Shown here in pieces: positions 1-8,961 of a stretch of DNA of 64,000 nucleotides; position 1 is the stretch's first letter, and each line of letters opens with the position of its first letter. The position numbers and the translations under genes are program-made. The stretch lies in the NCBI RefSeq assembly GCF_011308835.1, contig NZ_JAAOHY010000008.1:62001-126000 (forward strand). The letters are read 5' to 3'. Source of the DNA: Paracoccus xiamenensis. Lineage in GTDB: Bacteria > Pseudomonadota > Alphaproteobacteria > Rhodobacterales > Rhodobacteraceae. The notes beneath the pieces were generated by a model. The model was not told the origin of the DNA, did not search any database, and was given only the letters and a program-made list of their open reading frames with translations.

Positions 1-551
1 CCGTGCAGGATTACGATGTCGCCATCCTGGACATCGAATTGCCCGATGGTCTGGGAACCGAGGTGCTGTCCGAGATCAGAAAGGCCAGCAAGCCGACCCC
101 GGTCCTGATGCTGACCGCGCGAACCCGCATTGATGAACGTGTTTCGGCGCTGGATCGCGGTGCCGATGACTATCTGGTCAAGCCGTTCGATCTGCGCGAA
201 CTTGAGGCGCGGGTCCGCGCCCTGATCCGGCGCGGCGCAGGGCATTCGGACGGTGTGATCGAATTTGCCGATCTGGTTTTCGATCCTGCGAGTTGCAGTC
301 TCGACATCGCGGGCGAACCCGTGTCACTGACACGCCGTGAATTCAGCCTGCTGGAGATCATGCTCAGCAATCGCGGCAGGGTGGTGTCGAAGGATCGGAT
401 ACTCGAGCGGATGTATTCCTTTGAAGACGAACAGGTGGGAACGAACACGGTCGAGCTTCACATGGGACGACTGCGCCGCAAGCTGGAGCGGAGCCGGGTG
501 ACAATCCGCACCTTGCGGGGATTGGGCTATCAGCTTGTCGACCAGAGTTGA
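1..551 (+). CDS. OmpR-family response regulator, 5' truncated by window edge
   Basis: C-terminal part of an OmpR/PhoB-type response regulator whose start lies before the window. The visible receiver half has the phospho-acceptor context LDIELPDG (Asp codon at nt 30-32), the MLTAR switch strand and the conserved Lys of VKPFD. A winged-helix DNA-binding domain follows from about nt 250 and ends in LRGLGYQL, the usual family C-terminus. It should be phosphorylated by the kinase encoded next, whose TTG start overlaps its last 17 bases, so the two are translationally coupled. Pairing with a two-TM kinase and a periplasmic binding protein recalls TctD/TctE- and PgtA-type systems for organic-acid uptake. 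The target genes are not visible and the ligand is unknown. Confidence 0.92.
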   Translation, partial: VQDYDVAILDIELPDGLGTEVLSEIRKASKPTPVLMLTARTRIDERVSALDRGADDYLVKPFDLRELEARVRALIRRGAGHSDGVIEFADLVFDPASCSLDIAGEPVSLTRREFSLLEIMLSNRGRVVSKDRILERMYSFEDEQVGTNTVELHMGRLRRKLERSRVTIRTLRGLGYQLVDQS

Positions 552-1929
552 CCGGAAAGAACGCCGGCCCCGCGATTCGTTGTCGCGGCGGTTGGCGCTT
601 GGGTTTGCGCTGATCTTTGCGCTGGGTGGCGTTGCCGTGGCCATCGCGGCCTTCACCTATGCGCGCAGCGCGGCGCGGCAATCCTTTGACCGGCTGTTGC
701 TGGGTGCGGCCAGCCAGATCGCGACCTCGGTTTCGCTTCAGCATGATGGGGTTTCGGTCGACCTGCCGGTTTCCGCATTCGAGCTGCTGGCGCTCGCGCC
801 CGAGGATCGCGTCATCTATGCCGTGTATGGGGCCGAGGGGAACCTGATAACCGGCTATCGGCAGTTGCGGCCACCAGTCGACGGCCGGCAGTTCTTCAGC
901 GGTACATTCGCCGGTGAGCCGATCCGGGTCGTCCGGCTGGAACGCCCGCTGACAGAGCCGGGCTATATCGGCAATGTTCAGGTGCTTGTCGGGCAGACCT
1001 TGCAGGCGCGTACTGAACTGGCGACGCAGATCACCCGTGACGCGCTTATCGTGGTCGCATTGGTCGCGGCTGTGATGGCGGCGCTGGCCGTGCTTGCAGT
1101 GCGATCGGCCTTGGCGCCGATCAACCGGATCGAAACCGCGTTCAGTCGCAGGACCGCGCAGGATCTGACGCCGATTGATGTCGCGGTGCCGCAAGAGGTC
1201 TCGAACCTTGTCGATACGCTCAACCGGTTCATGTCGCGGCTGAACCGGCAGGTAGAGGTCATGCAGAACCTGATCGCCGACGCCTCGCATCAGTTGCGCA
1301 CGCCGATCGCGGCGCTTCGCGCGCAGGCAGAGCTGGCCGCAGATGAACGGGACCCCGAGGCCCTCCGCCGGATCGCCGCGCGAATCAGGGCGCGTTCGGT
1401 CAATCTGGGGAACCTGACGGATCAGCTGCTTAATCACGCGCTCATCATTCATCGCGCGGATGCGGTACCGCTTGAACGTCTGGATCTGCGGGTCGTCGCC
1501 ATTGCCGCGGTGGAGGAAATCGACCACTCGATCTTTGGCACGCGGGCGCAGCCCGGCCTCGACCTGCCCGAGGACCCGGTCCATTGCGATGGTGACAGGC
1601 TGTCGCTGGTCGAGGCTATCAAGAATCTTGCGGGCAATGCATTGCGCCATGGCGTCGAACCGGTGGTCATATCGGTGTCGTCGCAGGCGGGCAGGGCGCG
1701 CATCGGCGTACGCGATGCGGGCAGCGGCATCCCCGAGGAAATCTGGTCCGAAGCGGGCACACGCTATGCTCGGTCAAGCGGCGTCTCGGCCGAAAAAGCG
1801 GGGCTTGGGCTGGCCATCGTGAATGCGGTTGCCGTCGCCCATCGCGGCGTGCTGGAGTTCCGCCACGCCAAACCCTCGGGTTTCGAAGCCGCCATCGTCC
1901 TGCCGCTCACTGGTCGAGGATCACGATGA
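535..1929 (+). CDS. Sensor histidine kinase (TctE/QseC-like)
   Basis: 464-residue membrane histidine kinase. TM1 is at about residues 21-43 and TM2 at about 170-192, enclosing a periplasmic sensor domain of about 125 residues. A HAMP-like linker (about 190-240) leads to the HisKA H-box ADASHQLRTPIAAL with the phospho-accepting His252. The ATPase domain has N-box IKNLAGNALRHG, G1 DAGSGIPEE and G2 GLGLAIV. It starts at a TTG inside the regulator gene, and its stop overlaps the ATG of the next gene (ATGA). The downstream binding protein may present ligand to the periplasmic domain, but this is inference. Confidence 0.9.
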   Translation: MSTRVDRKERRPRDSLSRRLALGFALIFALGGVAVAIAAFTYARSAARQSFDRLLLGAASQIATSVSLQHDGVSVDLPVSAFELLALAPEDRVIYAVYGAEGNLITGYRQLRPPVDGRQFFSGTFAGEPIRVVRLERPLTEPGYIGNVQVLVGQTLQARTELATQITRDALIVVALVAAVMAALAVLAVRSALAPINRIETAFSRRTAQDLTPIDVAVPQEVSNLVDTLNRFMSRLNRQVEVMQNLIADASHQLRTPIAALRAQAELAADERDPEALRRIAARIRARSVNLGNLTDQLLNHALIIHRADAVPLERLDLRVVAIAAVEEIDHSIFGTRAQPGLDLPEDPVHCDGDRLSLVEAIKNLAGNALRHGVEPVVISVSSQAGRARIGVRDAGSGIPEEIWSEAGTRYARSSGVSAEKAGLGLAIVNAVAVAHRGVLEFRHAKPSGFEAAIVLPLTGRGSR

Positions 1930-3008
1930 TCGGGCGTGCTCTTGCCGGGATGGTGCTGGCACTTTGTCTGACAGGCGGCGCGACGGCCCAACCGGTGATC
2001 GAAGCCTCGGAAAGTTTCGGCGACCCGCAGGCGGCGGCGGTGATGCTGGTCCGGGCAACGACGGATATCGACCTTTTCGACGAGGTGCTGGACGGGTTCG
2101 TGACGGCCAACCCAGACATTCGGATCGACTATGAACAATGGGGCTCAAACGACCTGTTCAAACAGTCACAGCAGGATTGCCTGTCAGGCAGGTTCTCGGC
2201 GGACATGGTGATCAGTTCGGCGGTCGACCAGCAGGTGAAGCTGGTGAATGACGGCTGCGCGCGGCCATATCGCTCGGCTCAGACGGCGTCTCTGCCGGAC
2301 GAATTTCAATGGCGCAGCGAATTGTTCGGCATTACCCGTGAACCTGCGGTAATGGTCTATAACCGAGAACTGGTGCCGGAAGCCGAGGCGCCCCGGACCC
2401 GGTTTGACCTTGTCGACCTGCTGCGCCCCGAGGACAGCCGTTTCGCCGGAATGGTCGCCACCTACGATATTGAGGAATCGGGCCTGGGTTATCTGTTCGC
2501 CTTTGTCGATGCCCAGCAGGCCACCAGCTTCGGCAGTCTGGCCGAAGCCTTTGCCCAGTCGGGCGCGGTCTCGACCTGCTGTTCGACGGAAATCATCGAC
2601 GGCGTTGCAAGCGGCCGATACCTGCTGGCCTATAACGTGCTTGGCTCTTATGCGTTGGCGCAAGCCGAGCGGTCGCCGAACCTGGCCATCGTGGTGCCGC
2701 AGGACTATGCACTGATCCTGTCACGCGGGGCGCTGATCCCCAGACGGGCGCGCAATCCGGCCGCTGCTGGCCGATTCCTCGACTATCTTCTTTCGCCGGC
2801 CGGGCGGGCGATCATGGCGCGCAGTCACCTTTATGTCGATGTCACCGACGGCGACGCCAGCGGGCTGGACGTGCCCGCCGCCAATGATTCCATCCTGCGC
2901 CCGATCCCGCTGTCACCGGTCCTTCTGGTCGGTCTGGACAAGGAAAAGCGCGCTCATTTCCTGTCATTCTGGCGCGATACATTCGCCGGCGCGACCAGCA
3001 GCGATTAG
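1926..3008 (+). CDS. Periplasmic solute-binding protein coupled to two-component system
   Basis: 360-residue exported protein with a signal peptide (hydrophobic stretch to about residue 21, cleavage near ATAQ). The fold looks like the iron/organic-phosphate type of extracellular solute-binding protein: an N-terminal VNPDIRIDYEQWG-like lobe, a YNRELVPEAEAP hinge segment and a C-terminal LSPAGRAIM segment. No permease or ATPase follows; the next gene is on the other strand. Its ATG overlaps the kinase stop by four bases, so it is expressed with the two-component pair. PgtC and similar proteins in comparable operons act as sensory partners for the kinase rather than for transport, and I infer the same here. 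Substrate is not predictable. Confidence 0.8.
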   Translation: MIGRALAGMVLALCLTGGATAQPVIEASESFGDPQAAAVMLVRATTDIDLFDEVLDGFVTANPDIRIDYEQWGSNDLFKQSQQDCLSGRFSADMVISSAVDQQVKLVNDGCARPYRSAQTASLPDEFQWRSELFGITREPAVMVYNRELVPEAEAPRTRFDLVDLLRPEDSRFAGMVATYDIEESGLGYLFAFVDAQQATSFGSLAEAFAQSGAVSTCCSTEIIDGVASGRYLLAYNVLGSYALAQAERSPNLAIVVPQDYALILSRGALIPRRARNPAAAGRFLDYLLSPAGRAIMARSHLYVDVTDGDASGLDVPAANDSILRPIPLSPVLLVGLDKEKRAHFLSFWRDTFAGATSSD

Positions 3009-3403
3009 TCGCCGCCTTCGGAATAGACCGGTCGCGGGCGGCCGTTATGGTCGAGGGCAACAAAGGTGAATGTCGCCTCGGTCACGATGCGGCTTTCGTT
3101 GGCGTGGCGTTGCCGCCGCCATGCCTCGACATGGATCCGCATCGATGTCCGGCCCACCCCCTCGAGATTAGCGTAAAGCGAAACCTCGTCACCGACCTTG
3201 ACCGGTTCGTGAAACCGCATCGCCTCGACCGAGACGGTGGCGCTGCGACCGTGCGAGGTCAGGGCGGCCAGATTACCCGCCGCCAGGTCCATCTGGCTCA
3301 TCAGCCAGCCGCCGAAGATATCCCCGGCGGGGTTGGTGTCGGCCGGCATCGCGACGGTGCGGATTGCCGGCTGACGGTCTGGGTGGTCCGGATGAGATGA
3401 CAT
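3005..3403 (-). CDS. Acyl-CoA thioesterase, hotdog fold (YciA-like)
   Basis: 132-residue single-domain hotdog protein. MPADTNPAGDIFGGWLMSQMD is the YciA/acyl-CoA hydrolase signature; the Asn-Pro-x-Gly-Asp stretch contributes the catalytic Asp and thioester-binding loop. Next comes VSVEAMRFHEPVKVGDEVSLYA, the core strand and helix of the fold. Length is normal for YciA (about 130). It should hydrolyse acyl-CoA to free acid and CoA in the cytoplasm. It is a monocistronic gene, convergent with the preceding binding-protein gene: the two stop codons overlap at nt 3005-3008. Confidence 0.9.
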   Translation of the reverse strand: MSSHPDHPDRQPAIRTVAMPADTNPAGDIFGGWLMSQMDLAAGNLAALTSHGRSATVSVEAMRFHEPVKVGDEVSLYANLEGVGRTSMRIHVEAWRRQRHANESRIVTEATFTFVALDHNGRPRPVYSEGGD

Positions 3404-3655
3404 GAGCGACCTGCGAGGCGGAAGTTCGGGTATCCATGTTCGTGCCGCGGTTCAGGTGATCTTCGATCCCGGCAGCCAAACCGATCATGCGTCCATAAAG
3501 GGAAACGGTAAAGACGGCATTTTCCAGATCGCGGCTCGGCCTTTTCGGCCTTGTAGCGATGGGCGAGATCCACCGTCATCGGTAATCAGCCGTGCCGTGT
3601 TCCGCTTGCGTTAACAGACGACCGTCGCATTGATGCCGACAGGGACTGGCGCCGA
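3404..3655. other. Intergenic stretch, nothing recognised
   Basis: About 250 bases between the thioesterase start and the end of the amidohydrolase gene. It must hold the thioesterase promoter. Short open frames here have no recognisable similarity or ribosome-binding site and I do not call them. Confidence 0.5.
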
Positions 3656-5134
3656 TCAGCCCGGCCTGTCGATGCCTTCCCCGGGCAGCGTCACGGGCCT
3701 GTCAAAGGTGCGATACAGTTGGCCCCAACCCGGGTCGCGAAGATGCTCTGTTAAGCCCGCGCGTGTCACGAGTTCGCGTGCGACGCGGTTGCCTTCGGCC
3801 AAGGCCTCGGCCTCGTCAACGGATGTGATGCGGCGGTCTTCCATGATCAGCTTGCCGTTCACCATTACCGTCCTGACGTCGCTGCCGACCCCTTGCGCGA
3901 TCAACCGATGGACCGGCTGCCAGTCGGGTGTCAGATGTGGTGCACCCATATCCACCACCAGCAGGTCGGCCTTTTTCGCCACTTCCAGCGAGCCGATCTC
4001 GTGATCCAGACCAAGCACCTTGGCGGCGTCGATCGTGATCATTTCGAAGGCCTTGCCTGGCGGGAAGAAATATCTATCGTGGCCGCGCAAGACATGCTGG
4101 ACGGACTGGAAAAGCCGCGCCGTCTGCAAAAGGTCGAAATATCTGTTGGGCGCGGTTCCGTCGGTGGTGACAGCAACCGTGATACCGCGTGCCATCATTT
4201 CGATGACCGGCGTATTGCGCCCGGGCGGCGCGTGGGTCACCGGTGTTTGCGTCTCTGCAAGAATATCGATTTCGGCAGGTGAGATGCCCCAGCAGTGCTG
4301 TATGTGAATATCCGGCCCCAGAAGGGCATTTTCCGTGTCCTGCGCCGCCAGACGGATATGGCCGGCAAAAGCGTCGGAATGCAGCCTCACGCCATATTTG
4401 CGGGCAAGCTCGCGCACGACGCGGGCGTGATGGCGATCCTCTGCCGTCAGCTTTACGGCTTGATCCGGCGTCGAGATGTTCGATGTTTCAATCGAGGGGA
4501 CGATGGTGAAGGGGGTAAGATAGACCTTGATCCTGCCATCGGCTTGGCCGTCAAGCGTCTGAATTGTTGCCTCGGCGCCGTCCATCATCTCGGTAAGGCT
4601 GATGCTGCGACGAACCGGGCTGCCAGTTTCCCATCTTGTGACCTCGCGCGGCCACGGCAAGCCAGCGGGGCCGGTGCAGATGATATTGCGCAAACCCAAT
4701 TGCGCATAGGCGTGGGCATGGGCGACCGCGAATTCCGGGTCGTCCGAGCGCGGCATTGACGAGATGATGCTGACGCCGGTCGTCACCCCTGCGCGCAGCC
4801 GTTCGAGGCCCGAGACCATCCCTTCGGCCGCCCAGAAATCCCGCGTTGTCTGGTGCCAATAGGTTGGTGTCACAATCTTCATCCATAGCGGGCTCGTATC
4901 GGCCCCGATGCCACGGATCAGGCAGTGACCGGCATGACCATGCGCGTCGATAAGCCCGGGAAGCAGCAGTTTGCCGCGGCAGTCTATCACCCGATCGCCG
5001 GGGGCGGGTTGCAAGGCGCCGGCGGGGTCAACGGCGGTGATCCGGTCGGCCTCGACACGCAGGGACGCGTCTTCAAGTATGCGGCGGGATGCGTCCATCG
5101 TGATGATGGTGGCATGAGTGAAAAGCGTAGCCAC
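3656..5134 (-). CDS. Amidohydrolase, TRZ/ATZ (chlorohydrolase/SsnA) type
   Basis: 492-residue metal-dependent hydrolase of the amidohydrolase superfamily. It shows PGLIDAHGHAGH (HxH metal ligands), a mid-barrel His in GVRLHSDAFAG, another in IHIQHCWG, and the metal/base Asp in VTTDGTAPN. The C-terminal composite domain (LEVAKKADLLVVDM) is typical of the triazine/guanine deaminase branch. The enzyme would hydrolyse a C-N bond of a cyclic or exocyclic amide or amine. I chose the GTG at 5134 because GAAAGG lies eight bases upstream; an upstream ATG at 5185 would add 17 residues unlike the family. It is the last gene of the minus-strand locus, separated from the ABC binding-protein gene by a strong hairpin, so it may be expressed at a lower level or from its own promoter. 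Confidence 0.85.
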   Translation of the reverse strand: MATLFTHATIITMDASRRILEDASLRVEADRITAVDPAGALQPAPGDRVIDCRGKLLLPGLIDAHGHAGHCLIRGIGADTSPLWMKIVTPTYWHQTTRDFWAAEGMVSGLERLRAGVTTGVSIISSMPRSDDPEFAVAHAHAYAQLGLRNIICTGPAGLPWPREVTRWETGSPVRRSISLTEMMDGAEATIQTLDGQADGRIKVYLTPFTIVPSIETSNISTPDQAVKLTAEDRHHARVVRELARKYGVRLHSDAFAGHIRLAAQDTENALLGPDIHIQHCWGISPAEIDILAETQTPVTHAPPGRNTPVIEMMARGITVAVTTDGTAPNRYFDLLQTARLFQSVQHVLRGHDRYFFPPGKAFEMITIDAAKVLGLDHEIGSLEVAKKADLLVVDMGAPHLTPDWQPVHRLIAQGVGSDVRTVMVNGKLIMEDRRITSVDEAEALAEGNRVARELVTRAGLTEHLRDPGWGQLYRTFDRPVTLPGEGIDRPG

Positions 5135-5358
5135 GACAGAGCCTTTCGTCGGCCAGAAGTGCCGGACGAGATCGGCCGCACGCACTGGAAAATTGGTGGT
5201 CAGTTGGAAGTTTCGCGACCGCGCCCCGGCGTGGACGGCGGCCAGAATGCGCGCTGCGCTGATGCCAGCAGGATGTCACGGACCAAATTGGATCGCGGCG
5301 ATTTCTTTTCCATACGCCTGTGAACCCTCGATCGCGTCGCCGCGAGGTCGAAAACAGG

Positions 5359-5389
5359 CGTCCCTCCCGCGATTGTCGCGGAAGGGACG
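5359..5389 (-). terminator. Hairpin after the ABC binding-protein gene
   Basis: Near-perfect inverted repeat CGTCCCT...AGGGACG with inner arms CGCGA/TCGCG around a three-base loop, ten bases after the stop of the binding-protein gene as read on the minus strand. A short T-run (in CCTGTTTTCG) follows. It fits an intrinsic terminator or an RNA-end stabiliser that reduces read-through into the last amidohydrolase gene. Confidence 0.6.
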
Positions 5390-5398
5390 TTCGCAGAA

Positions 5399-6961
5399 TT
5401 ACTGGCCGACCACGGTGAACCAGTGGCGTGCCTTGTTATCGGCACGCAGGTCGATGCTTTCGACCTTGGCCGATGTGGCCCAGGCGATTGGTTGCTGATG
5501 AAGCGGGATCAGGAGGATCTCGTCCTTGGCCACTTTCAGCGCTGCCGCTTCCAGCTTCAGCCGCTCGGCCGGATCGGTGGCCTGTGCCGCCTGTTTGACC
5601 AGTTCGTCCAGCTCTGGCGCCGACCAGCCGCCATAGTTGGAAACGCCATATGCGCCTTCCTTGGTCGCCAGCACCTGCGACAGCAACGAAAATGCGTCAA
5701 GCGTCGGCTCGTTCGCCCAGCTGATGTTGAAGACTTCGGTTTCGCCCTTGGAGCGTTTGGGCGATTGCACGGCGCGCGGCGCCATGTCGATGCTAGGCGC
5801 AAAGCCGGCGCGGCTCAGCATGTTGCCGATACCCTGGCACCAGTCTTCTTCGTTGATGCTTTCGTCATTCATGCAGGTATAGGTGAAGGCCAGGCCGGAT
5901 TTGCCCGCTTCTTCCAGCAGTGCCTTGGCTTTTTCCGCGTCCGCCGGTTCATAGGTGTCCAGCTCGGGGGCATAGCCGGCAATATCCGGCGCGATCAGTG
6001 AACCCGACGGCCGGGCCAGCCCGCGCATGATCCGCTGGTTGATAAGATCGCGGTCGATTGCCAGTTCGAAAGCCTGCCGGACCTTGAGGTCATTAAACGG
6101 GTTCTCGGCGCCTGATGGCAATGTCTCGCGACGGTTGAAAGCGACGAAAACGGTGCGCAGTTCTGTCAGGCTGATGACCTTTACATTCGGGTCGGCCTTC
6201 AGTCGTTCCAGATCCTGAATCGGGGCGGAATCGATGACATCGACCTCGCCCGAAAGCAGCGCCGCGATGCGTGTCGCAGCCGAAGTGATCGGGATATATT
6301 CGAGCCGGTCGATATTGTGCTTTTTCTCGTCCCACCATCCATCATTGACCAGCAGCACCGTCATTGCATCCGGCTTGCGGCTTTCCAGCTTGAACGGGCC
6401 GGTGCCATTGGTGTGCGTTGTGGCGTAGCCCTCGGCGCCGGAATCGTAGCTTGTCGGCTTTTCGGTGTTGTTGTCCTTCAGCCAGTCCGCATCGAAGACG
6501 AAGATGTTGGTAATGTCGTTCAGAAACAGCGAGGAAGGCGTCGTCACGTCGATCTCGACCGTGTGGTCGTCGATCTTCCGGATGTCCTTGAACAGCGGCA
6601 TGTTGCCCTTCAACGGCGAATCCGGGTCTGCGGCGCGCTTGAACGAGGCGACAACATCGTCTGCGGTCATATCCGCGCCGTCGTGGAACTTCACGCCCTC
6701 GCGCAGTTTGAAGCGCCAGAACTTGCCGTCGACCAGCTCCCATTCGGTGGCGAGCGCCGGCTCCAGATTGAAGGTTTTGTCATAGCGCACCAGACCTTCA
6801 TAGATATGGTTCAGAAAGGCGAGGTTCGACGTTGACGGGATCGAATTGGGATCAAGCGATTAGATATCGGCGCGTGACGCCCATTTTACGGTTTCTGCCT
6901 GAAGCGCTGTCGCGCTGATGCTCAGGGCAAGTGCGGTCGCAAGTTTGCTGAATATCGACAT
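5399..6961 (-). pseudogene. ABC peptide/opine-type solute-binding protein (family 5) with in-frame stop at codon 34
   Basis: Binding protein of the Dpp/Opp-type importer encoded just upstream on this strand. Reading from the ATG at 6961, which has a good RBS (GAGAGGAC), gives a signal peptide ending ALQA, then ETVKWASRADI, then TAA at 6862-6860. The frame then continues uninterrupted as SLDPNSIPSTSN and on to residue 520 at 5399. Family members read DIQSLDP here, so a CAA-to-TAA change explains the stop. All later landmarks are intact: WRFKLREGVKFHDG, TGPFKLES, LKVRQAFELAIDRD. The only nearby in-frame restart is a GTG at 6790, which would lack the signal peptide and the first lobe strand. Either this is a recent nonsense mutation that silences the importer, or it is a sequence error. 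Confidence 0.85.
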
Positions 6962-6997
6962 GGTCCTCTCCTGTTGGGGGGTGGGATATATGTTGGC

Positions 6998-7018
6998 CGC
7001 GGGCCGGGAAGGCCCGCG
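6998..7018 (-). terminator. Intercistronic hairpin before the binding-protein gene
   Basis: CGCGGGCC-GGGAA-GGCCCGCG: an eight-base perfect stem with a five-base loop, between the stop of the second ATPase gene and the start of the binding-protein gene. No T-run follows on the minus strand, so it is more likely an mRNA-processing or attenuation element than a full terminator. Such elements often set a different dosage for the binding protein. Confidence 0.45.
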
Positions 7019-7024
7019 ACAGGT

Positions 7025-7978
7025 TCATGCGAAATGACAGGCGACGCGGGCGCCGTCCGCCTTTTCCAGCAGCGCTGGGCGGTCTGCCTTGCAGCGATCG
7101 GTCGCAAGGGGGCAGCGGGTGTGGAATGTGCAGCCCGAAGGTGGGTTCAGCGGGCTTGGCACCTCGCCCGAGGCGATCTCGCGGTCGCGCTGCGGGTGGC
7201 TGACATTCGGGATCGTCTGCAGCAACAGCCGCGTATAGGGGTGTTTCGGATCGGCAAAGAGGGTTTCGGTTTCAGCCTCTTCGACGATGCGGCCCAGATA
7301 CATGACGGCGATCCGGTCGGACATGTGGCGCACGACGGACAGGTCATGGCTGATGAAAAGGTAGGTCAGGCCCAGTTCGTCCTGCAAGCGCCGCATGAGG
7401 TTCAGGATCTGTGCCTGCACCGACACGTCCAGGGCGGATGTCGGTTCGTCGCAGACCAGAAAGTCAGGCTCCGAAGCGAGCGCGCGGGCGATCGAAATCC
7501 GCTGCCGCTGCCCGCCCGAAAACTCATGCGGGAACTTGTCGCCATCCGCCGCATTCAGCCCGACGATCCCCAGCAGCTCGGCCACCCGGTCCAGGACCTC
7601 GGCATCCGAATTGCGCAGTTTCAGCTCGCGCAACGGCTCGGCGATGATGTTTTTTACCCGCCAGCGCGGGTTCAGCGACGCATAGGGATCCTGAAAGATC
7701 ATCTGCGCCGACAGGGGCTGGCCGGATCGTCCGGGCGCAAAGCGGATCTGGCCGCCGCTGGGCGCATAAATGCCGGTCACAAGCCGCGCCACGGTGGATT
7801 TGCCGCAGCCGGATTCGCCAACAAGGCTCAGACATCCGCCCATCGGGACGGTGAAGCTGACATCATTCACCGCGTGCAGTGATTTGCGTTTCTGTCTATA
7901 GATCACCCGGTTCAGAAACGGGGGCGAGACGTCGAATACGCGGTCGAGTTCGGTGACTTCGAGGGCAGGGGCGTTCAT
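7025..7978 (-). CDS. ABC transporter ATP-binding protein (DppF/OppF-like)
   Basis: 317-residue ATPase. Walker A GESGCGKST is at residues 54-62, the Q-loop at MIFQDPYASLNP, the signature FSGGQRQR at 153-160 and Walker B LVCDEPTSALD at about 174-184. The C-terminal oligopeptide/nickel ATPase extension is present, with the Cys-rich GCTFHTRCPLATDRCKADRP segment seen in OppF/DppF. Its start overlaps the stop of the first ATPase by four bases, as expected for subunits made together. With the partner ATPase and two permeases it would power import of a peptide-, opine- or amide-like solute. Confidence 0.95.
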   Translation of the reverse strand: MNAPALEVTELDRVFDVSPPFLNRVIYRQKRKSLHAVNDVSFTVPMGGCLSLVGESGCGKSTVARLVTGIYAPSGGQIRFAPGRSGQPLSAQMIFQDPYASLNPRWRVKNIIAEPLRELKLRNSDAEVLDRVAELLGIVGLNAADGDKFPHEFSGGQRQRISIARALASEPDFLVCDEPTSALDVSVQAQILNLMRRLQDELGLTYLFISHDLSVVRHMSDRIAVMYLGRIVEEAETETLFADPKHPYTRLLLQTIPNVSHPQRDREIASGEVPSPLNPPSGCTFHTRCPLATDRCKADRPALLEKADGARVACHFA

Positions 7979-8961
7979 TCGGTGCCTCCATCATGTAGCC
8001 AGCAGGCAGCGGCGCCTGTGCCGGTGGGGACAAGGGTGGGGCGGTCGCGGCGGCAACGCGGCCCGGCCATGGGGCAGCGGGGATTGAAGGCGCAGCCTTG
8101 CGGAATCGCGTTCAGGCGTGGCATCGCGCCGTCGATCTGGTGCAGGTGTTCGACCCGCGCCCCAAGCGCCGGGATCGAGGCCATCAGCCCTTTCGTATAG
8201 GGGTGGGCCGGGTTCTTCAGGACGGTATCGACCAGCCCGATCTCGATCAGGCGGCCTGCATACATCACCGCCACCCGATCGGCGGTTTCGGCGATGACGC
8301 CCATGTCATGGGTAACCAGCATCACCGCAGTGCCGTGTTCCTTGCACAGCCGCCGCAGCAGCCCGGTGATCTGCGCCTGGATCGAGACATCCAGCGCGGT
8401 CGTCGGCTCATCCGCGATGATCAGACGCGGCTCTGCCGCCAGTGCCAGCGCGATGACCACACGTTGCCGCATCCCGCCGGAAAACTGGTGGGGATAGTGA
8501 TCCACACGTTCCGCGGGCGCGGGGATGCCCACTTCCTTCAGAAGGCCGATGGCCCGTTCACGCGCGGCGGATCTGCTTTTGTCCGGCATGTGCTGGCGGA
8601 TGGTTTCCACAAGCTGGCTGCCCACGGTAAAAAGCGGGTTCAACGAGGTCAGCGGATCCTGAAAGATGGCGCCGATTTCGCGGCCCCGGATCTTCTCCAT
8701 CTCCTGGTCCGACAGGGCGTCGATACGCCGCCCGGCAAGCCGGACCTCGCCCCCGGCAATGCGTCCGGGGTGTTCCAGCAGCCCCTGGATGGCCAGCCCG
8801 GTCATGGATTTGCCCGCGCCGGATTCGCCGACCATGCCCAGGATCTCGCCCGGCCGGATCTCCAGCGAGATGTCATTCAGCGCCGTGAGGATCCCGTGAC
8901 GGTTGGGGAATTCGACCGTCAGGTTGTGAACCTCGAGGCAGGTCTCGGTTGTGTCAAGCAT
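7975..8961 (-). CDS. ABC transporter ATP-binding protein (DppD/OppD-like)
   Basis: 328-residue ATPase, first of the pair. Walker A GESGAGKS is at residues 45-52, the Q-loop IFQDPLTSLNPLFTVG, the signature FSGGMRQRVVIA and Walker B LIIADEPTTALD. The C-terminal extension GCAFNPRCPMAGPRCRRDRP carries the Cys pattern of the OppD/DppD family. The start overlaps the end of the upstream amidohydrolase gene by eight bases, and the end overlaps the second ATPase gene, so amidohydrolase and importer are one transcription unit. Confidence 0.95.
   Translation of the reverse strand: MLDTTETCLEVHNLTVEFPNRHGILTALNDISLEIRPGEILGMVGESGAGKSMTGLAIQGLLEHPGRIAGGEVRLAGRRIDALSDQEMEKIRGREIGAIFQDPLTSLNPLFTVGSQLVETIRQHMPDKSRSAARERAIGLLKEVGIPAPAERVDHYPHQFSGGMRQRVVIALALAAEPRLIIADEPTTALDVSIQAQITGLLRRLCKEHGTAVMLVTHDMGVIAETADRVAVMYAGRLIEIGLVDTVLKNPAHPYTKGLMASIPALGARVEHLHQIDGAMPRLNAIPQGCAFNPRCPMAGPRCRRDRPTLVPTGTGAAACWLHDGGTE

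Noticed and set aside
364..1650. Long minus-strand frame opposite the histidine kinase
   Set aside because: Arg/Gln-rich antisense composition; the plus strand holds a complete kinase.
6790..6792. GTG at 6790 as the true start of the binding protein
   Set aside because: It would remove the signal peptide; a perfect RBS, start and signal peptide exist in the same frame at 6961.
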